In this document: piece after piece, positions 29,231 to 36,192 of the stretch
Numbering within the stretch: the stretch's first letter is position 1
How the letters are laid out: every line of letters starts with the position of its first letter
Source: a virus
Length of the DNA stretch: 36,192 nucleotides
IMG/VR virus record: IMGVR_UViG_3300044641_003963
Span: 1-36,192 of that record
Reading direction: 5' to 3' (one strand)
Notes under the pieces: model-generated
Databases searched by the model: none
The model's input: the letters and a program-made list of their open reading frames with translations, nothing else
What the model was told of the DNA's origin: nothing
Made by a program: the position numbers and the translations under genes

Positions 29231-30076
29231 TTAACTCCAAAATGTTGATATTTCGCCCATAATCGCAGACGACGCCACAGTCCCAGACGGCAGACAAATG
29301 GCCGAAAGGAAGGCGTCATCAACGATGGTAGGGACAATGTTTTTGTCGATTATCAAGTCCGTCTCGACCGGGGCGGTTATGTCATAAATCATTGTAGTGA
29401 GTAGGGGCTTCACCAATACAGCGGCAAATAGGCCAATGTCTGACCCTGTGATGGTTACGCTCTCGATAGACCGCACACCACTATCACCAGCTTGAAGCGG
29501 CACGAAAGGCCCACGGCCCGCCAATGTCGCCGCGCTCGTGTTGATAAGCGTTCCGGCTACCGTCTGCGTGTTGGCTGTGACGGTTCCAGTCGTTCGCCCC
29601 GCAACGCCCGCGCTGTTTGTATAGGTGAACGAGAATGACGTTCCGCCAACGTGCGCGTTCGTCAGGACCGGCATAATCTGGACCCCTGCGCCTGTCGGAT
29701 AGCGTGGCAGGGTGACGACGTTCGTCATCGCGGCAGTCCCGTCTGATTGCTCAATGAACGGGTAGAACATCAGATAATCCATGACGATCAAGGGCAGCGG
29801 AACTGCGGTCGCCGTCTGCGTCATCGCCATAAACTTGTGAAAATACTTGGTAGAGGGCGAGACGTTCGGGCCGTGATTAAACCCGCCATCACTGGACCTT
29901 GTTAATGCCGTGGCGGTGTATGGCGTCCCGATATAGTAGTTCGGCGCAGGGGTTCCGGGGGACATACTCAGGTCAAACCAAATGCTCGTCGCGGTCGTCT
30001 GCGTCGGGTTCTTGCGCCATAGCGCCAGCGAGTTTTGACCCGCAGCGTAGGATGAAACTAGGTCGCTAATTCTCAT
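29231..30076 (-). CDS. Beta-rich virion protein, smaller paralogue
   Basis: This encodes 281 aa and shares collinear segments with the 388-aa neighbour (G-A-G-V-Q, T-Y-T-N-S-A-G and G-V-x-S-I blocks). It lacks the long N-terminal part of that protein. The start M-R-I-S-D-L-V-S-S-Y-A-A-G-Q-N-S-L-A-L-W-R-K is distinctive. The shared segments suggest a tandem duplication within the virion module. No function is known. Confidence 0.65.
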   Translation of the reverse strand: MRISDLVSSYAAGQNSLALWRKNPTQTTATSIWFDLSMSPGTPAPNYYIGTPYTATALTRSSDGGFNHGPNVSPSTKYFHKFMAMTQTATAVPLPLIVMDYLMFYPFIEQSDGTAAMTNVVTLPRYPTGAGVQIMPVLTNAHVGGTSFSFTYTNSAGVAGRTTGTVTANTQTVAGTLINTSAATLAGRGPFVPLQAGDSGVRSIESVTITGSDIGLFAAVLVKPLLTTMIYDITAPVETDLIIDKNIVPTIVDDAFLSAICLPSGTVASSAIMGEISTFWS

Positions 30077-30227
30077 TGTTTTCGGGAGGCGGTGTGGCCG
30101 CTTCCTCGTCCTCGTTTATTTCCTCAAACGGGCCTTGCTTATGGACGCACGCAATATGATCCGGGTCGCTCTCGTCACACCGGGTAATAAGCCCGCAGAT
30201 CAAGCATGTGCGCCTAATTATTGCCAT
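30066..30227 (-). CDS. 53-aa zinc-knuckle-like protein
   Basis: An ATG inside the last codons of the upstream gene starts a 53-aa frame: C-L-I-C-G-L-I-T-R-C-D-E, then H-I-A-C-V-H and an acidic, proline-rich tail. The C-x2-C, C, H, C and H spacing looks like a small zinc site. The frame overlaps the next gene by 11 bp and the previous one by 10 bp. No clear ribosome binding site is seen. Confidence 0.5.
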   Translation of the reverse strand: MAIIRRTCLICGLITRCDESDPDHIACVHKQGPFEEINEDEEAATPPPENNEN

Positions 30228-30493
30228 ACAACTGAGCGCCCGAGCAACTTTGAAAGTAGCTTTGCGACAACAGTATGTTTAACAAAATGTTCGGCGTTAG
30301 AAATCATGCCGCCGTGGGCTTTGCAGCGCGCCGCGACGTTGGCGTAAATCTTGCCGGTGTGGTCGCACTCCCGAACAAATACGGGGTCGCCATCAGCATC
30401 GTGGCCGCTGATAGTAACCTTCGCTCCGCACTCGTGGCCATCAACAATCTCGCCGCACGAATACAGGCTGCGCTTGTCCACATAGAACCCCAT
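30218..30493 (-). CDS. Small cysteine- and histidine-rich protein
   Basis: This encodes 91 aa. It has five cysteines and several histidines (L-Y-S-C-G-E-I, H-E-C-G-A-K, R-E-C-D-H, A-R-C-K-A-H), which may form a metal site. A basic and hydrophobic C-terminal helix (V-A-K-L-L-S-K-L-L-G-R) follows. It begins one base after the stop of the previous gene. No family is recognised. Confidence 0.62.
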   Translation of the reverse strand: MGFYVDKRSLYSCGEIVDGHECGAKVTISGHDADGDPVFVRECDHTGKIYANVAARCKAHGGMISNAEHFVKHTVVAKLLSKLLGRSVVWQ

Positions 30494-30494
30494 G

Positions 30495-30944
30495 TTAGGT
30501 AATCGTGATGGTTAGTGCGCCAATCGCAAAGCGCGGCTGCACGCCAGACGAAATGCTAATCGGGGCCGACAAGTCACCAGCCCAGAAGTAGTCAGTCGCA
30601 CCGGATGAACTTTTGCCCACCGATACAGCCACCACGGTTTGAGACGAGGTGGAGGTGTCCCAGTCGATATCGGCTTGGTTTGATGTAGCGCCACCTGACG
30701 CCGCCGCGAACGCACCACCCGCCGTCGAGCGCGGGACCGCGATGCGAGCGTATCCACCGCCGCCGCCCGTCCATGATGCCTCGTCGGCAGACTGGTTATC
30801 GCCAGCGACATAGGATGACGTAGCTTGGGCTACATAGACGTTCGTCGTTGGCGAACCCGCTGCGTTGTCCGCGATGTTGGCAATAGCTGTGGCGCGGAGG
30901 TACAGGTTCAAGATGTTGTTAGCCGTTACTGTCGAAGTGGTCAT
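30495..30944 (-). CDS. Virion beta-sandwich protein
   Basis: This encodes 149 aa with AGGA upstream. The sequence follows a common phage pattern: N-I-L-N-L-Y-L-R-A-T, then T-N-V-Y-V-A-Q-A, G-G-G-Y-A-R-I-A-V-P, the long serine- and alanine-rich stretch, W-D-T-S-T, and a final P-I-S-I-S-S-G-V-Q-P-R-F-A-I-G-A-L-T-I-T. Such proteins are found next to tail or head-surface genes. Its place is directly after the portal gene. It is likely a head or fibre component. Confidence 0.65.
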   Translation of the reverse strand: MTTSTVTANNILNLYLRATAIANIADNAAGSPTTNVYVAQATSSYVAGDNQSADEASWTGGGGGYARIAVPRSTAGGAFAAASGGATSNQADIDWDTSTSSQTVVAVSVGKSSSGATDYFWAGDLSAPISISSGVQPRFAIGALTITIT

Positions 30945-30956
30945 AGGTTCCTCATT

Positions 30957-33170
30957 CTACTGTAAAGTCGGTGACGGAACACCCGCCACAATGTTACCGT
31001 TGTCATCATAAACCGCAACGCGCGGCATACTCATGGCTTGGGACACGCCGCGTATCTCTTGGGCCAGCATCCCTACCAGCGCCTCTACGTCAACTTGAGG
31101 CTCAACGGGTGCCGGGGCGGCTTGCTGCATCTTCATAGCTTCGATGGTCACGGCTTTGCGGTATTCAGCTAAGGCCCTCATTTCCGCCAACATCGTCTCG
31201 TGGTCGCGGTCCATCATCTTCTGCACGTTCTCGTCCGATTGTTTCTTGTCGGACAGTTTGATTTTCTCTTGCGCCTGTTGCAGTTCGATAGCCGAAACCG
31301 CCGCCTCAGTCTTGGCAACTTGCGCCTTGGTCTGTGCAATCTGCGCCTCAGCTTGGGCCTTCAACGCTTCAGCCTCAGCAATCTGCGTGGCCGGGTCTTT
31401 AGGTTTGGGCTGAGATTGAGCCTGGGCAATCATCGCCCGTTCTTCCTCGGTCATCTGCGTTTGAGGAATGGCCCCCGCCGCAATCAACTGCTGACGCTTA
31501 CGCTCGGCAATAACATCCATGCCGGGCGCGTCCATGTTGTTAAACAGAATATCCGCGCCGCCCTGTAGGATTGTGGGGTCATACTGCGCCATCTCGATAA
31601 TCGTGTTAACCGTCTCTTGCGCGCGGCTTTGGAAGGCCGGGCCAGCGGAGCAGGTTACGTCATACTTCCCTTTAGACAGGTCGTTCATAACCACAGGCTT
31701 GCCCGTCTGGTTATCAATCACGATCTGGTTGACAATCTTCATTTCTGAAGAACCGTCAGGGCTTAACATACGCATGGTGCGCGCCGTGTCGTACACCTTC
31801 GGCACGCTCGAGATGAGAAGCCGGGCCGTCTGGCAGATGCCAATCTCTACGGCTTTGAAATACTTAATTGTCCCATTGTCGCCCTTGGCCTGAAGCTTCT
31901 GGATTGCCACGCCGGATTGAAGGCCCGGGTTATCGCCCATGTTAGCTGCGAACATGCCAGCCGTTTGCCCCATGATCTGCCGCATGGCCTCGGAGATAGT
32001 GCGAAGGCCGGGATTAACTTGGGCACCGCCGTTCTGTTGCGGGGGGCCTGGGTTCTCGGGGTCGGGGTTGTAAAATTGGACCGGGTCTGAATTGGTGTTG
32101 AGGGTCTTAAGCTTCGCCTCATGGCCCGCCGCTTGCTTAGGCGTCATCCAGTACTTAGCGCGAGGGGCTAATGCGCCTTCCTCAATCTCACGCGACATTG
32201 CGTAGTTCATCACCCGCTGAGGGTCCATCAGCTTTTGAACAACGCCACGGTAGACGGTCTTGTCCTCGATAACCTTGAAGTTGCCATAGATCGGGACAAC
32301 AGGGATTTGGGAGAATACGGTTTCTTGTTCTTCCTTCAACCACCCACCGCCGTCAAACAACCGGCTGTAGAATACATGGCGTGGTCGGGTGCGGGACTTG
32401 ACTACGGTTACACCCTGAAGCGCCAACTCATCCAAGATACTCTTGGTGTCGTCGCTGAGTTCAATCACCTGCCCGTTGCTCATCAGGGCTAGTTCGCGGT
32501 CCTCGGTCTTAAGGTAGTAAATCTGCCCGATAACGATGGTCGAAGCCTTCTGGTAATAGCCGGACTTCGTGCGGTCAGTTGATACGCCTTGCTTTGACCC
32601 CTTGGGGAAGCGTTCTTCGTATTCATCGGTAGGGATGGCAGAGAGTACAAAGCCATACTTGCTGTCCGAACGGTCGCGGCGCTGTGAACCTACGTCAAAC
32701 CACACGCGCTCGGAGAAGTTATAGATTGGCTTAATCATCAGGTCTTGTTCAAAGCTGTCGGCGTCCACAAACTCTTGGACCACGCGCCAGCCGTCGATAC
32801 CTGTCGCCACCATGTTACGCGCGGCGTGGCTGTAAATGTCAGAAGCCGCTGATATGTTCTCAATGTTCCGCACAATCCCGTCGAGGATTTTGGCGTTTTC
32901 CTTTGTCGCGTCACCGTCTGCGGGCTTGATCTTAATGTCAAAGTCCGCTTGCTCAATCTCCCCGGCGATTTGATCCACAATCGGGGAGGTCATGTCGAAA
33001 GTGTATCGGGGCTTGCCGTTGTTCTCGTTCCACCAGGACGGCTCCCATTGGCCGTCTGTCTTTTCAATAAACCACTGGGCCTCTAGTGCGCGCTCGCGGT
33101 TGTCTGTGTCCGCCTCTTGCGCCTCGGTCAGTAGCTTTAAGACTTCTGCGTGGTCGGAGTATTTAGGCAT
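30957..33170 (-). CDS. Portal protein (P22 gp1-like)
   Basis: This encodes 737 aa from the ATG in a TAATG junction with the terminase gene, which has GGATGG upstream; an ATG three codons earlier is possible. P22 portal has 725 aa. The N-terminal region with W-F-I-E-K-T-D-G-Q-W-E, the clip-domain-like centre and the long Q/A/E/K helix near 580-690 (A-Q-A-E-A-Q-I-A-Q-T-K-A-Q-V) match a long-barrel portal. It forms the dodecameric DNA channel at one vertex and docks the packaging motor. Confidence 0.88.
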   Translation of the reverse strand: MPKYSDHAEVLKLLTEAQEADTDNRERALEAQWFIEKTDGQWEPSWWNENNGKPRYTFDMTSPIVDQIAGEIEQADFDIKIKPADGDATKENAKILDGIVRNIENISAASDIYSHAARNMVATGIDGWRVVQEFVDADSFEQDLMIKPIYNFSERVWFDVGSQRRDRSDSKYGFVLSAIPTDEYEERFPKGSKQGVSTDRTKSGYYQKASTIVIGQIYYLKTEDRELALMSNGQVIELSDDTKSILDELALQGVTVVKSRTRPRHVFYSRLFDGGGWLKEEQETVFSQIPVVPIYGNFKVIEDKTVYRGVVQKLMDPQRVMNYAMSREIEEGALAPRAKYWMTPKQAAGHEAKLKTLNTNSDPVQFYNPDPENPGPPQQNGGAQVNPGLRTISEAMRQIMGQTAGMFAANMGDNPGLQSGVAIQKLQAKGDNGTIKYFKAVEIGICQTARLLISSVPKVYDTARTMRMLSPDGSSEMKIVNQIVIDNQTGKPVVMNDLSKGKYDVTCSAGPAFQSRAQETVNTIIEMAQYDPTILQGGADILFNNMDAPGMDVIAERKRQQLIAAGAIPQTQMTEEERAMIAQAQSQPKPKDPATQIAEAEALKAQAEAQIAQTKAQVAKTEAAVSAIELQQAQEKIKLSDKKQSDENVQKMMDRDHETMLAEMRALAEYRKAVTIEAMKMQQAAPAPVEPQVDVEALVGMLAQEIRGVSQAMSMPRVAVYDDNGNIVAGVPSPTLQ

Positions 33171-34618
33171 TAGCGCCATCCATCAAAATCAATCGGCTTA
33201 AAGTCCGTTGAGGATGGCGGGACAAACATGCTCATCATCACGGCGTCGGACATATTCGGGGATTTGATGCCGGTCTTTTTCATGTCGATCTTGGACATTA
33301 TCTGCTCAAGACCATTGCCGTCCGGCTTACGCGGGATGCGGCACATTTCAGACCGTAGGCCCACCATATCATCAATTCCCTCAGAATTTAAGCTAATCAT
33401 TTCTGCCGGGTCGGCGTACTTGCCTTTCGCCACAAAGTCATAGGTCGCCTTAAACCGATTGGCCAAGGCGATGTAGTACTGCGCGCGGTTGTTCTTGAAC
33501 GTGTCGGCGTAGGTCTTGGGCTTCTGGTCGCCCTTGGTGGGTTGGTAAATTGCGGCGGCGTTGTCCTGGGCTGATCCCGAGAGACTGCCCCGAAACATCT
33601 GGTAGCGGGTTCGGGTGCCGTCAAAGGCTAGGGCAATTTGCCGCTTAAGGCCGGTCCCCATGCCGTCACCGTCCCATATAAACCAGTCGGCGTCATGCTT
33701 CCGCGCGTGGCCGGTGGCCCAATCGCACACCTCATCAATAACGCCCTGATGCTTGGAGGATACGTGCTGGATAATCGACCCGTGCCGAACGGCTAAACCG
33801 CCCGCGTCCTCGCCGTCATCGAAGGGGTCATGCGCCACAATCACAGGGCCGTGGGGTTTAAATAGCCCCTTTGTGCGCTCGTCTAGGAGGTGGGCGTCAA
33901 TAGCCGCGTCAAACCATTCAGGCTTGATGATCGAGCCGTCAACGCTATCGTTAAAGGCCCCTTCCCATATCCAGTCGTATTCGGTGCGGGGGCGGTTGTC
34001 GTAGTCCCATTGGCGCAGCTTCTCTTGCTCGTCATTCCACCACGGGTTGTCCCGCCAGTTCACCTTGATAATCAGGTGAAGGTCGTCCTCGTAATAGCCT
34101 TGAGTGTTTATCTGGTTGAGGTACGGGACGATAAACCGCTGGCTAAACGGGTCCGAACTGCTCTGAGGGTTGGCGCTAAACCAGCACTCAGCCCCAGGGT
34201 TTCGGATGATGGTGGGCAATAGCTTGTCTAAGCTGGTCTTTGACGCGCGGTGCGCTTCTTCAAACCACGAGTATTTATAACCTTGGGCCGATTGGATGCT
34301 GTCTGGGTTGCGTGAAGCCCCACGGTAAACAGTCCGCGCGCCGTTCGGGGCTTTAACCCGCTTTTCCTCGACCGTCCATCCCGTCAGCTTAAGCCGGTCC
34401 TCGATGCTATCCACAAACACTCGATGGACTGAATCAATGACGCTCTCTTGGAACTCCCGAAGGCAGTAAATGTCCGCCTGTTCGGTCGCCATCTTCATGG
34501 TGAATATGTCACCGAAGCCGATGGATTTACCAGAACCACGGCCACCGATAGCAACCTTGATCGGCTTGGGCTTGGTGAGGAACGGTTCTAGCTTACGGTT
34601 AACCTTTAGGCGTGGCAT
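33170..34618 (-). CDS. terL: Terminase large subunit
   Basis: This encodes 482 aa. Walker A is G-G-R-G-S-G-K-S at 25-32, the Walker B-like box is Y-S-W-F-E-E-A-H, and a coupling motif follows in S-A-N-P-Q. The nuclease part has V-I-V-A-H-D-P-F-D-D-G-E-D-A-G-G with acidic residues for metal binding and a later D-D-M-V-G-L. It is of the P22/Sf6 type that packages by headful, which agrees with a circularly permuted genome. The start overlaps the small subunit gene by 20 bp. Confidence 0.93.
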   Translation of the reverse strand: MPRLKVNRKLEPFLTKPKPIKVAIGGRGSGKSIGFGDIFTMKMATEQADIYCLREFQESVIDSVHRVFVDSIEDRLKLTGWTVEEKRVKAPNGARTVYRGASRNPDSIQSAQGYKYSWFEEAHRASKTSLDKLLPTIIRNPGAECWFSANPQSSSDPFSQRFIVPYLNQINTQGYYEDDLHLIIKVNWRDNPWWNDEQEKLRQWDYDNRPRTEYDWIWEGAFNDSVDGSIIKPEWFDAAIDAHLLDERTKGLFKPHGPVIVAHDPFDDGEDAGGLAVRHGSIIQHVSSKHQGVIDEVCDWATGHARKHDADWFIWDGDGMGTGLKRQIALAFDGTRTRYQMFRGSLSGSAQDNAAAIYQPTKGDQKPKTYADTFKNNRAQYYIALANRFKATYDFVAKGKYADPAEMISLNSEGIDDMVGLRSEMCRIPRKPDGNGLEQIMSKIDMKKTGIKSPNMSDAVMMSMFVPPSSTDFKPIDFDGWR

Positions 34619-34877
34619 TTACAAATTCGACAACCCACTTGCCGTCAACCTGGACCGCGCCGCCGTCAGGGCCGCTGACTTGGAGGGGCAAAAGTTTGGG
34701 GTAGATGCTTGTCCAGAAGGCCCGTTCGTTCTCGCTGTCCTCTTGCGCCCATTCAAACAGGCGAGCGCCTCCACCTAGCTTTGAGGCAGCAAACTCAATG
34801 GCCTCTTTCGCCGTCTTTGTCAGGCGGTTTTGAGCGCCCTTTGGCCTTCCGGGTGGTTTGGTTTTCGTCTTGGCCAT
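34599..34877 (-). CDS. terS: Terminase small subunit
   Basis: This encodes 92 aa. A basic start (K-T-K-T-K-P-P-G-R-P-K-G-A-Q-N-R-L-T-K-T) leads to a helical core (A-K-E-A-I-E-F-A-A-S-K-L) and the end P-L-Q-V-S-G-P-D-G-G. It is small for a TerS (P22: 162 aa) but is directly upstream of the large subunit with a 20-bp overlap. It would recognise the pac site and regulate cutting. The preceding gap is AT-rich and contains a short GGCT-GTT-AGCC hairpin. Confidence 0.72.
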   Translation of the reverse strand: MAKTKTKPPGRPKGAQNRLTKTAKEAIEFAASKLGGGARLFEWAQEDSENERAFWTSIYPKLLPLQVSGPDGGAVQVDGKWVVEFVNATPKG

Positions 34878-34920
34878 ATTTTAATGATTAACAAATTGAT
34901 AGGAAACTATGTTTCTGCGG

Positions 34921-34962
34921 CTAACAGCCTTTGCCTTTACCGCGCTTCTTGGTCTTTTTCAT
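34921..34962 (-). CDS. Possible 13-aa lysine-rich peptide
   Basis: A 13-codon frame (M-K-K-T-K-K-R-G-K-G-K-G-C) overlaps the end of the DUF115-like gene, with AAGGA 9 bases before the ATG. Very short basic peptides of this type recur near phage terminase genes. Its coding nature is weakly supported. Confidence 0.2.
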   Translation of the reverse strand: MKKTKKRGKGKGC

Positions 34963-35956
34963 CGGGTGTTTTCCTTGCCCATTTAGCGTTCATCTCGGGG
35001 TCGGCGTGTAGGCCATAGCCCGCAGCTAATGATGGTAACATTCCGTCACCGTGTACGATAGGAAAATCTATCGGGTTCCACAACCCCTTAGTGTTCCAGT
35101 CCTCGATATGTTTGAGAACACCCTCGAATAGTTCGACTTGGCGGGTCATATGTTCGTTACTGTAGAATGAGACTTCATGGCCGTTAATACGGAGGGTGGC
35201 GGTTCCCTCGTCCGCATCGGCGGGGTGGGCTTTGTCATAGGCGTAAAGCTTGCCCTCCCTCATGCTGCTATCAAAGCCGAATAGGTGGGTTGATTTGAAG
35301 CCTAGGAATTGGGCGATAAAGATCGACCGAAGGCCCCCGGTATTTCCGCCAGCTAAAACGCGCCAAGCCCGGGTGGGGTATTCATCCCGCAAGAGGTGGC
35401 CGGGGACTATTTCGTCGTCGGTAACAAAATTCGGGTCGCTGGCGTCAGCGTGCCACAGGTAGCAATCGGCATGGGACAGGGCGTTGAAGGTTTGCTCATG
35501 GCATTGACCGGCAATCAAGACCTTGGTTTGGGGGGTGGCCAATTTAACATATTGGGAAACATGCGGCATAGGGTCCAATAAAACCACGGCGTAAGGCTTA
35601 AAATTGCGCTTTACGAGACAATCATAGGTCTTGTTTGTGCAGATGATCTTATGGCCTCGGTTGTATAGCTTCCGGAGGGTGCCCACAGTATCCGCTAGGG
35701 ACGGCCCACCCCCACAGATAAGGGCGGTTTCGTCCCAACATTTGTTTCGGAGGTCCATGATTGATTTCATATTCCGGGCCATCGCGGCGCGGGTGCGGAT
35801 TTTAACTTCCTCGTTACTGATCCGGGTCGTTTGTGGGGGTTTGAAGCCTCCAATAGTCTGGCTAATCGTGGCAAGCATATCCGAGGCACTACCCCCCCGA
35901 AGTGGGGCAATAGGTGTAAAGGCCGGGAGGTTTGGGATATTCTGGATAACGTCCAT
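34937..35956 (-). CDS. DUF115/MptE-like protein
   Basis: This encodes 339 aa. The Rossmann-like core carries the DUF115 signature: A-L-I-C-G-G-G-P-S-L-A-D-T-V near residue 80, then H-K-I-I-C-T-N-K-T and P-Y-A-V-V-L-L-D-P-M. A later segment reads L-A-G-G-N-T-G-G-L-R-S-I. The family includes archaeal MptE (6-hydroxymethylpterin diphosphokinase) and bacterial proteins linked to flagellar glycosylation. The G-G-G-P-S-L loop suggests nucleotide-sugar or nucleotide binding. In this phage it precedes the terminase genes and may modify the virion or DNA. The substrate is unknown. Confidence 0.75.
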   Translation of the reverse strand: MDVIQNIPNLPAFTPIAPLRGGSASDMLATISQTIGGFKPPQTTRISNEEVKIRTRAAMARNMKSIMDLRNKCWDETALICGGGPSLADTVGTLRKLYNRGHKIICTNKTYDCLVKRNFKPYAVVLLDPMPHVSQYVKLATPQTKVLIAGQCHEQTFNALSHADCYLWHADASDPNFVTDDEIVPGHLLRDEYPTRAWRVLAGGNTGGLRSIFIAQFLGFKSTHLFGFDSSMREGKLYAYDKAHPADADEGTATLRINGHEVSFYSNEHMTRQVELFEGVLKHIEDWNTKGLWNPIDFPIVHGDGMLPSLAAGYGLHADPEMNAKWARKTPDEKDQEAR

Positions 35957-36058
35957 TTATGGTATCTGCCTATTATTTAACCAATTTAGGAAGCCTCTAG
36001 GATTGCATTAGAGCGCCGATGGATGCTGTGTTTGGCTTTGGCTACCCATCCCTATGTC

Positions 36059-36184
36059 TTGCGGCGTTTTTGCTTCTATCGGGGCTTAATTCTCGCCTGA
36101 CACGGCAACCAATAGCGCCTTGTTAAACTCTAGGCGGTCCTTTTCCAGTTGGCGGGCCGCTTGCTCGGGGGTCATATCCTCGGG
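36059..36184. repeat. Terminal direct repeat, right copy
   Basis: Identical to 1-126 over 126 bases. The last 8 bases of the window (36185-36192) then differ from the left copy at three of eight positions. The segment carries the 3' end of the loader-like gene. Confidence 0.95.
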
Positions 36185-36192
36185 TGCTTTAG
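36086..36192 (-). CDS. Partial copy of the loader-like gene (C-terminus)
   Basis: This is the end of the gene at 28-693, repeated because the circular genome is written past its start. It runs from the window edge to the TAA at 36086-36088. In the last bases the codons read A-K-A-P-E-D-M against A-K-D-P-E-D-M in the left copy, so the frame is kept. It is not an extra gene. Confidence 0.85.
   Translation of the reverse strand, partial: KAPEDMTPEQAARQLEKDRLEFNKALLVAVSGEN

Noticed and set aside
1-36192. Integrase, CRISPR array, insertion sequence or toxin-antitoxin pair
   Set aside because: No tyrosine or serine recombinase motif, no regular spacer-repeat pattern, no transposase and no recognised toxin pair was seen on either strand.

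Overview
The window is one complete, circularly closed genome of a short-tailed (podovirus-type) phage, about 36.06 kb per unit. The first 126 bases recur exactly at the end, which is what a circularly permuted, headful-packaged genome or a circular assembly gives. The likely host is an alphaproteobacterium: a GapR/DUF2312-type nucleoid protein is encoded, together with a stand-alone DnaA domain IV and small HTH proteins common in alphaproteobacterial prophages, and base composition is moderately GC-rich. The virion genes follow the phage P22 order (small and large terminase, portal, scaffold, coat, gp4-like, gp10-like, gp14-like, ejection proteins, tail fibre).

Layout. (1) A divergent switch region at about 6330-6440 separates two transcription directions. 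It holds a 7+4+7 dyad between two opposed promoters. (2) Rightward from it (6443-11597) is a packed early operon: tiny membrane proteins, an ERF-type single-strand annealing protein, SSB, a DUF968/HNH-like nuclease and several unknown proteins. (3) Leftward from it are a small HTH regulator, a strongly structured untranslated stretch ending in an intrinsic terminator, and then a tightly overlapping operon: GapR-like protein, VRR-NUC nuclease, small membrane protein, HTH protein, DnaA-domain-IV protein, SNF2-type helicase, DNA methyltransferase and a 42-aa coupled protein. (4) A near-consensus promoter at about 1517-1545 drives the replication pair, an initiator-like and a putative helicase-loader-like protein that overlap by 308 bp. 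(5) Across the circular junction, leftward, come a DUF115-like protein, terminase, portal, an unusual 4.3-kb block of surface-type proteins (26643-30944), scaffold, coat, head-completion and tail genes, ejection proteins, receptor-binding proteins, and a lysis cassette (holin candidates, M15 endolysin, Rz with Rz1 nested inside) ending at 11598. Its stop codon abuts the stop of the rightward operon.

How it fits together. The HTH regulator and switch region probably set the early programme. The right operon supplies recombination and ssDNA functions. The left operon supplies chromosome-binding, modification and replication functions. The late genes build a P22-like capsid and tail and lyse a Gram-negative host. 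No integrase, tRNA gene, CRISPR array or full-length CI repressor is visible, so lysogeny cannot be supported. The most interesting parts are the structured, terminator-ended leader before the GapR operon, the set of host cell-cycle-like DNA-binding proteins in that operon, and the extra surface-protein block between portal and scaffold. All functions are read from sequence patterns alone and no database search was run.
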